A stretch of 47,257 nucleotides of DNA from Vibrio ezurae NBRC 102218 (lineage in GTDB: Bacteria; Pseudomonadota; Gammaproteobacteria; Enterobacterales; Vibrionaceae), in assembly GCF_000467185.1 (NCBI RefSeq), contig NZ_BATM01000011.1:1-47257 (forward strand). The letters are read 5' to 3'. The notes under the pieces are model-generated. The model was not told the origin of the DNA. It searched no databases and saw nothing but the letters and a program-made list of their open reading frames with translations. Numbering within the stretch: position 1 is the stretch's first letter; each line of letters opens with the position of its first letter. Made by a program: the position numbers and the translations under genes. This document shows positions 42,963-47,257 of this stretch, one piece after another.

Positions 42963-44225
42963 CTATGGTGTGCTCTGGGTAACCACGTCTTTATTTGCAT
43001 TTTCTTTGTCGTCATCTAATAACGCATCAACAATCACCGCACACGCTGCATCGCCTGTGATGTTTAGAGCGGTACGAATCATATCGAAGATACGGTCTAG
43101 AGCGAATAGAAGCGGTAGACCTTCGATTGGGATACCTGCTGCAAGCAGAACCGCAACGACAAGAAATGACGGCCCCGGAACACCGGCTTGGCCGACTGCA
43201 CCTAATGTTGACGTTGCGATAATGGCAATGTACGCCCCTAGGCTTAGGTGAATGCCAAACATTTGGGCAAAGAAAATAGCCACTAAGCCGTAGTAAATAG
43301 CGTTACCTGACATGTTTATGGTTGCCCCTAAAGGCAGCACAAATGAAGCGGTAGAGTTACTGACACCCAGTTCATTTTCAACCGTGTCCATATTCACTGG
43401 CAAGGTTGCCATTGAAGAGGCGGTAGATAGTGCAACAGCTTGAGGCTTTTTCATTGCGACTAGGAATTTCTTAGCCGACGTTTTGGTGAAAATGTGCACC
43501 ATTAGTGGGTAGACCACAAAACCAAAAATAAGAATGGCTGCCACGTATACGACGAACAGTTTAAGTACAACGGTGAGCGCACTGAAACCAAAAGAGCCAA
43601 CCGCATCAGCCATTAGACCAAACACGCCAAGAGGGGCAAGGAGCATGACTTTATTGATCATCCACACCATGGCATCAACAATGGCATTGACACCATTCAT
43701 GAGTGGTTGGCGACGTTCTTTTTCCAAGTTTGAAACAGCAATTCCGAAGAAAAGACAAAATACCAAGATTTGCAGTATGTTAGCGTCATTCAGAGATTGG
43801 AAAATGTTGGTAGGAATCATGCCTGTCACGGTATCCCAAAAACCGGGAATGGAACCTTGAGTGGCGTACTCGCTAGAGAACATGCTTTCAACGGACGCGA
43901 CATCAATACCTGCACCTGGTTGAAATACGTTCCCCATCACCAAGGCAAGCATCACCGCTAGTGCAGAGGTTAGTGCAAAGAATCCTAATGTCGTCAATCC
44001 CACTTTACCTGCCGACGAGCTATCACCTAGACCTGCTGCGCCAGAAATAAGTGCAACGGCAACTAAAGGAATCACCAACATTTTTATTAGGTTAATAAAA
44101 ATAGTTCCCAGTGGCGCGAACACGGTTGCACTGTGCCCCATCACAGCACCGACTAAGGTGCCGACGACCATGGCGATGACGACTTGTACGCCAATATTGT
44201 CCAGTAAGCTTTTCTCTTTAAACAC
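42963..44225 (-). CDS. Dicarboxylate/amino acid:cation symporter (DAACS family)
   Basis: Inner-membrane sodium- or proton-coupled uptake carrier of the glutamate/aspartate/dicarboxylate family (GltP, GltS-like, SstT relatives). The 420 residues have the elevator-carrier plan: HP1 loop STASSMATLP, the NMxGN motif NMSGNAIYYGL in helix 7 and the substrate-binding RTALNITGDAACAVIVD in helix 8. The helix-7 motif departs from the NMDGT of the glutamate carriers, so glutamate is not certain; a different carboxylate or neutral amino acid is possible. Confidence 0.9.
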   Translation of the reverse strand: MFKEKSLLDNIGVQVVIAMVVGTLVGAVMGHSATVFAPLGTIFINLIKMLVIPLVAVALISGAAGLGDSSSAGKVGLTTLGFFALTSALAVMLALVMGNVFQPGAGIDVASVESMFSSEYATQGSIPGFWDTVTGMIPTNIFQSLNDANILQILVFCLFFGIAVSNLEKERRQPLMNGVNAIVDAMVWMINKVMLLAPLGVFGLMADAVGSFGFSALTVVLKLFVVYVAAILIFGFVVYPLMVHIFTKTSAKKFLVAMKKPQAVALSTASSMATLPVNMDTVENELGVSNSTASFVLPLGATINMSGNAIYYGLVAIFFAQMFGIHLSLGAYIAIIATSTLGAVGQAGVPGPSFLVVAVLLAAGIPIEGLPLLFALDRIFDMIRTALNITGDAACAVIVDALLDDDKENANKDVVTQSTP

Positions 44226-44376
44226 TTTATTTACCTTTCCGAACTGAAATGACTAGAAACTGCCAACGATAAGAATACTTTTGCTTAATATCACAAAGGA
44301 TACCTTCTTAACGTTATTGAATAGGCAGATATGGCGGGGAGGGTAATGGGAAAAGGAATAAGGGTCAAGTACTATT

Positions 44377-44430
44377 TCGTCAATGTAATAATCCGAATTA
44401 TTGGCTTGTGTCGGTTATCGAAATTGACGA
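44377..44430. other. Inverted repeat in the symporter-chitinase gap
   Basis: TCGTCAAT (44377-44384) and ATTGACGA (44423-44430) flank a shorter AATAAT / ATTATT pair. Placed between the symporter promoter and the chitinase end, it could be an operator or only chance. A separate 10-bp hairpin (AAGTGGTCTC / GAGACCACTT, 44470-44494) lies just past the chitinase stop. Confidence 0.35.
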
Positions 44431-44469
44431 TGAGTCACACATAGTGAAAGTGGCATTGAGAAGGGAATA

Positions 44470-44494
44470 AAGTGGTCTCTCATTGAGACCACTT
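44470..44494 (-). terminator. Hairpin after the chitinase gene
   Basis: A 10-bp stem with a 5-base loop starting 17 bases after the chitinase stop on the minus strand; the T-run is short (TTTATT), so it is a moderate terminator. Confidence 0.65.
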
Positions 44495-44510
44495 ATTGTT
44501 AGATTAGAAA

Positions 44511-46262
44511 CTACTTGATGATCACATCAGGGAAATTTGCTTCAACACACTTGCTGAAATCACGATGCTTGAATGCAGAGTAAGGCGTTTGGTAACCGAC
44601 TAATTTACAAGCATAAGTTGCGCCTGTTGGTGTATCGTCTGACCAACCCCAATCTTTTTCCCAGTAAATATTCAATGCACCAGCGCCTTCAGCATCAAAG
44701 GACTTCATCTCTTTACAACCAAGAACTTCGCTATCTAAAACGGGTACTTGCAAATAATCAGCAAAGTTTTTGTAGTAATCGATGCGGTTCAAAGACTGTG
44801 CACCTTCTGTTGGGCCACCACATTCAATACCACCATTGATGATTTGAGTGGTGACGCCAAAACCAGGAACCAATCCATTAGATAAGTCGTTTTGGTTTGG
44901 TTGCCACGTGCCATCGATGACATGCATCATTGCTGGCTTTGGTGGCTGTGGGTAGGTAAAGAAGAACACAGCAGAGGCAAGGTTTAACCAAGTGTCAGCG
45001 ACCATTTCTGGGTTATCCAGTAAGGTACGAACAGTGCCAAACATGGCTTCTGAGAAAGGGCCGTAGTTGTAGTTGTAACTCAGCTGTTTAGCGCCACGCC
45101 CAAAGTAAGATTTGAATTCACCATTGTCAAAGGTGCCACAAGGCCAAGTTTGTCCTTGCCATACATTTGGATTACATTCTCCGTTGTAACCGCCGCGCAT
45201 CGTTTCATCCCAGCCCATCTCACGGACGTGAACTAAACCTTGACGCCATTGTGGTACTTGCCAGCCGGAGCTGTGTCCACCAGTTTCTTGAGTAAAGTGT
45301 GCGAACATCGTTGACAATGCTTTACGACAAATGGCATCTGAATCGCGTCCATCGTCATAAGTGCCACAGAAAGCAGGGAATTTACCGGTTGCTTGTAAGA
45401 AGTGGCGATAAGTATATTCTGCCGTACGTTCCGGAAATAAAAACTCCCAATCCGCTTCCGAAACAATACTTTCGATACGTTTAACGTTGTCTGGGTTAGT
45501 TGACGCTAAAGGTTTAATCGCGTTCACCGTGGCATTATCGATAGTACGAATAAGCTCTTTAACCGAAGCCATTGCAGGGAAGTCAGTTAACTCAGCTTCT
45601 TTTGCATCTAAATCTTCTTGGTTAATAACGTAGCCGTCTTCAGGTCCAGGGCTAGGTTCTGGTTCTGGCTCTGGAGCAGGCTCAGGATCTGGCGTTGGTT
45701 CAGGATCTGGAGTAGGGTCCGGTGCAGGTTCTGGGTCCGGTGTCGGATCTGGATCTGGCGCTACTTCAGGTTCTGAAGGGATATTTCCATCATTCACTTC
45801 TTCCCAAGCATGATCCCATGCGGTACCCGTGCCAGGTGCATAAGCCCATGCTGCGCCAGAACACCATGCTTGTGTCGCGCCATCTTTACAACGATAGAGT
45901 TTACCTACGTTGGAAACAATATCGCCTGACACATAGGTCTCGCTTTCACTGTAGGCTGGATAGTCACCTGGAATGGGTGGCACAACCGGTGGCGCTGGCT
46001 CTGATGGCTCATCCGGCTCAACAGGAGGCGTTGTTTCCCCTCCTGTTTCAGAAATTAAGATCCATGGAGATTCCCAGCTATTATCAGTCACATCAGCGGG
46101 GGATTGATTCGGATTTACCCACCACTGAGCTTCATAAATAGCACCGTTAAATGAGACGCGCTCACCGCCAGAGTAGCTTTTGGTGTTGTCATAAATTTCA
46201 GCAGAAAATGCGGCGCTAGAGAATGCTAATAGCATGGGGATCACGAGTTTTTTGTATTTCAT
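44511..46262 (-). CDS. Secreted GH19 chitinase with two carbohydrate-binding modules
   Basis: Extracellular endochitinase of 583 residues. A Sec signal (residues 1-21, ending AFSA) is followed by two CBM5/12 modules: residues 22-70 (YSGGERVSFNGAIYEAQWWV) and 101-157 (SETYVSGDIVSNVGKLYRC). A Pro/Asp/Glu-rich linker (about 162-207) leads to the GH19 domain. Catalytic Glu327 lies in FAHFTQETGGHSSG, with FGRGAKQLSYNYNYGPFSEAMF downstream. The protein would be exported by type II secretion and act on crustacean chitin, giving vibrios carbon and nitrogen. It stands alone on the minus strand. Confidence 0.95.
   Translation of the reverse strand: MKYKKLVIPMLLAFSSAAFSAEIYDNTKSYSGGERVSFNGAIYEAQWWVNPNQSPADVTDNSWESPWILISETGGETTPPVEPDEPSEPAPPVVPPIPGDYPAYSESETYVSGDIVSNVGKLYRCKDGATQAWCSGAAWAYAPGTGTAWDHAWEEVNDGNIPSEPEVAPDPDPTPDPEPAPDPTPDPEPTPDPEPAPEPEPEPSPGPEDGYVINQEDLDAKEAELTDFPAMASVKELIRTIDNATVNAIKPLASTNPDNVKRIESIVSEADWEFLFPERTAEYTYRHFLQATGKFPAFCGTYDDGRDSDAICRKALSTMFAHFTQETGGHSSGWQVPQWRQGLVHVREMGWDETMRGGYNGECNPNVWQGQTWPCGTFDNGEFKSYFGRGAKQLSYNYNYGPFSEAMFGTVRTLLDNPEMVADTWLNLASAVFFFTYPQPPKPAMMHVIDGTWQPNQNDLSNGLVPGFGVTTQIINGGIECGGPTEGAQSLNRIDYYKNFADYLQVPVLDSEVLGCKEMKSFDAEGAGALNIYWEKDWGWSDDTPTGATYACKLVGYQTPYSAFKHRDFSKCVEANFPDVIIK
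45642..45776 (-). repeat. Tandem repeat coding for the PDPEPxP linker
   Basis: Degenerate short in-frame repeats rich in GGTTCTGG/CTGGATC elements encode alternating Pro-Asp-Pro-Glu residues between the chitin-binding modules and the GH19 domain. Such repeats vary in copy number between strains. Confidence 0.75.
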
Positions 46263-46504
46263 ATAACACCCTTGTTAATAATGGTTAATTGTTTTTTATA
46301 TTTAAATCATGCGCTTACCAATATGGGCGTTAGTTTATTCGAGAGGAAAAATATGCATACAGTTACACTTGTTTATTGTGATCTTTATAGAGTTTTATTC
46401 TAAATAAAGTTCATTTAAGCAACCGTGGTCAAAATTGTAGTGGAGCTGGGTACTCGGTAGCGACGCAACAAAAATATGAGCCCCCCGTATTTGCTACTTT
46501 CATC

Positions 46505-46510
46505 TATAAT
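46505..46510 (+). promoter_or_regulatory. Putative -10 of the AbiV-like gene
   Basis: TATAAT lies ten bases before an 11-bp inverted repeat. No good -35 hexamer is seen at 17 bases upstream, so the promoter may need an activator or may be weak. Confidence 0.4.
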
Positions 46511-46519
46511 AAAATCAAT

Positions 46520-46551
46520 GAGATAAGAGAGTGTTAAACATCTCTTATCTC
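46520..46551. promoter_or_regulatory. Perfect inverted repeat in the leader of the AbiV-like gene
   Basis: GAGATAAGAGA and TCTCTTATCTC, an 11-bp perfect stem, flank a 10-base loop. It lies just downstream of the -10, where it could be an operator or an RNA hairpin. No T-run follows, so it is not a simple terminator on the plus strand. Confidence 0.6.
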
Positions 46552-46590
46552 AGTAACTTAGCTTGGTAACTTAGCTCAGCAACTTAAAGG
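46552..46590. repeat. Three tandem 13-base repeats before the AbiV-like gene
   Basis: AGTAACTTAGCTT, GGTAACTTAGCTC and AGCAACTTAAAGG follow one another without gap; the third is degenerate and ends in the RBS. The first two differ in two positions. Confidence 0.65.
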
Positions 46591-46602
46591 AAGGTATTGG
46601 AT

Positions 46603-47257
46603 TTGAATCAACAGAAACACAGCGATTTAACCTTTGACGTTCTTTTTGATGGTGCAGTTAAATGTTTGAAAAACGCTCAAGAACTGTGTGATGAAGCAGA
46701 GATGTTGCAGCAAGGGGGCAAGTTCTGTCGTGCTTTCGCTTTAAGCCACTTCGCACATGAAGAGTTTACTCACAGCGTGCTGTTATTTCGTGCGTTACTT
46801 GATATTGCGCTACAAAAGAGACTGACTTGGAAAAAACTCGATCACTATATTCTCAAGCCAAAACAAAAACGTGTTACTCAAGTTGCCATCAGCAAGGCAT
46901 TATTGACAGATCTTCACCTTGATTTAGACACTACCACCCAACAATTGATGTTAGAAAGTGAGTTAAAGCAGATTAGACAAAGTCATGCGCTGTATACTCA
47001 GCGCGTAAATAGCGAGTTTGTTTTGCCCTCTGAGCAAATCAGCGAAATTCAATCTGAAAAGTACATCAATTTAGCGGTATACCGAATTGCCAAATTAGGC
47101 CCAGCTTTGGTTGAACTCAGGCACTTACAGGGAATGACGAAGCAGGAAGTGAAACAAGGGTTTCCTAAAAAAGCGCTAAAGAATACGCAACTGTTTTTGG
47201 AAATGGTGTTAGAACGCAGATCTTATCAAGACAAGCCATCTTATACCAATCGTACTA
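46603..47257 (+). CDS. AbiV-like (HEPN) abortive-infection protein, truncated by window edge
   Basis: An open frame that runs off the right edge; at least 218 residues are visible and no stop is reached. Residues about 25-55 (NAQELCDEAEMLQQGG then RAFALSHFAHEE) match the AbiV-type HEPN pattern, in which a helix carrying R-A-[FY]-A-L is followed by an Ala-x-Glu-Glu segment. Arg43 and His49 form an R-x5-H pair, and His52-Glu53-Glu54 follow. AbiV of Lactococcus blocks phage protein synthesis. The start is probably TTG at 46603, eight bases after AAAGGAAGG; the only upstream start, TTG at 46597, is too close to it, and an in-frame TAA lies at 46585. Anti-phage activity is an inference. Confidence 0.65.
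   Translation, partial: MNQQKHSDLTFDVLFDGAVKCLKNAQELCDEAEMLQQGGKFCRAFALSHFAHEEFTHSVLLFRALLDIALQKRLTWKKLDHYILKPKQKRVTQVAISKALLTDLHLDLDTTTQQLMLESELKQIRQSHALYTQRVNSEFVLPSEQISEIQSEKYINLAVYRIAKLGPALVELRHLQGMTKQEVKQGFPKKALKNTQLFLEMVLERRSYQDKPSYTNRT

Larger units (their letters stand above)
46263..46602. other. Chitinase-AbiV intergenic region
   Basis: 340 bases. The left part should hold the chitinase promoter. The right part has a TATAAT hexamer (46505-46510), a perfect hairpin and a 13-base tandem repeat, listed separately, in front of the AbiV-like gene. Confidence 0.65.

Noticed and set aside
1..47257. CRISPR arrays, insertion sequences, prophage or tRNA genes
   Set aside because: No regularly spaced repeats, transposase or integrase motifs, phage structural genes or tRNA cloverleaf sequences were seen on either strand.

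Overview
The window looks like chromosomal DNA of a Vibrio or close relative (Vibrionaceae). The signs are a vibrio-type psp/sap block, a norR/norVW nitric-oxide detoxification locus, a GspS/AspS-type secretion pilotin in front of a yciI-yciA-yciB block, a VF530-family protein and a secreted GH19 chitinase. Base composition and codon use look even throughout. I see no insertion sequence, prophage, CRISPR array, rRNA or tRNA gene. Product calls come from reading motifs and remembered families; no database search was run.

Layout. (1) 1-6.3 kb: thymidine kinase; a three-gene leftward unit encoding a retropepsin-like membrane-anchored lipoprotein, a 7TM protein with an inactive transglutaminase domain, and an ATP-grasp ligase; cmoB; and a family II pyrophosphatase. 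(2) 6.3-14.3 kb: the sapABCDF peptide-uptake ABC operon lies directly downstream of pspF, which is divergent from pspABC across a sigma-54 promoter. (3) 14.3-21.7 kb: an unknown lipoprotein, a membrane protein of unknown function, and an RND efflux operon with two lipoprotein adaptors. (4) 21.7-28.7 kb: tag, norR, a ferredoxin-NADP reductase gene, norV, norW and an HdeD-like membrane protein. Both the reductase gene and norV have a sigma-54 -24/-12 element preceded by three TTGTCA motifs, so NorR probably controls both. (5) 28.7-33.2 kb: small genes (RRM protein, VF530 protein, GNAT, ABM monooxygenase) and a lipoprotein alkaline phosphatase. The phosphatase is flanked by imperfect direct repeats that copy the 5' end of the monooxygenase gene. 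(6) 33.6-44.2 kb: the L16 oxygenase roxA, a SpoU methyltransferase, metC, cls, an RluA-type pseudouridine synthase overlapping a methyltransferase gene, the aspS-yciI-yciA-yciB unit, a DsbA-like protein and a dicarboxylate/amino-acid symporter. (7) 44.5-47.3 kb: a GH19 chitinase and, running off the right edge, an AbiV-like (HEPN) gene that could be an anti-phage gene.

Two sigma-54 circuits dominate the regulation. PspF drives pspABC and its own operon context includes the sap genes; NorR drives NO detoxification and, by inference, the reductase gene. The window is otherwise mainly housekeeping and stress DNA. The parts most worth a second look are the two-promoter NorR block, the repeat-flanked phosphatase, the three-gene ATP-grasp/7TM/protease unit and the truncated AbiV-like gene with its structured leader.
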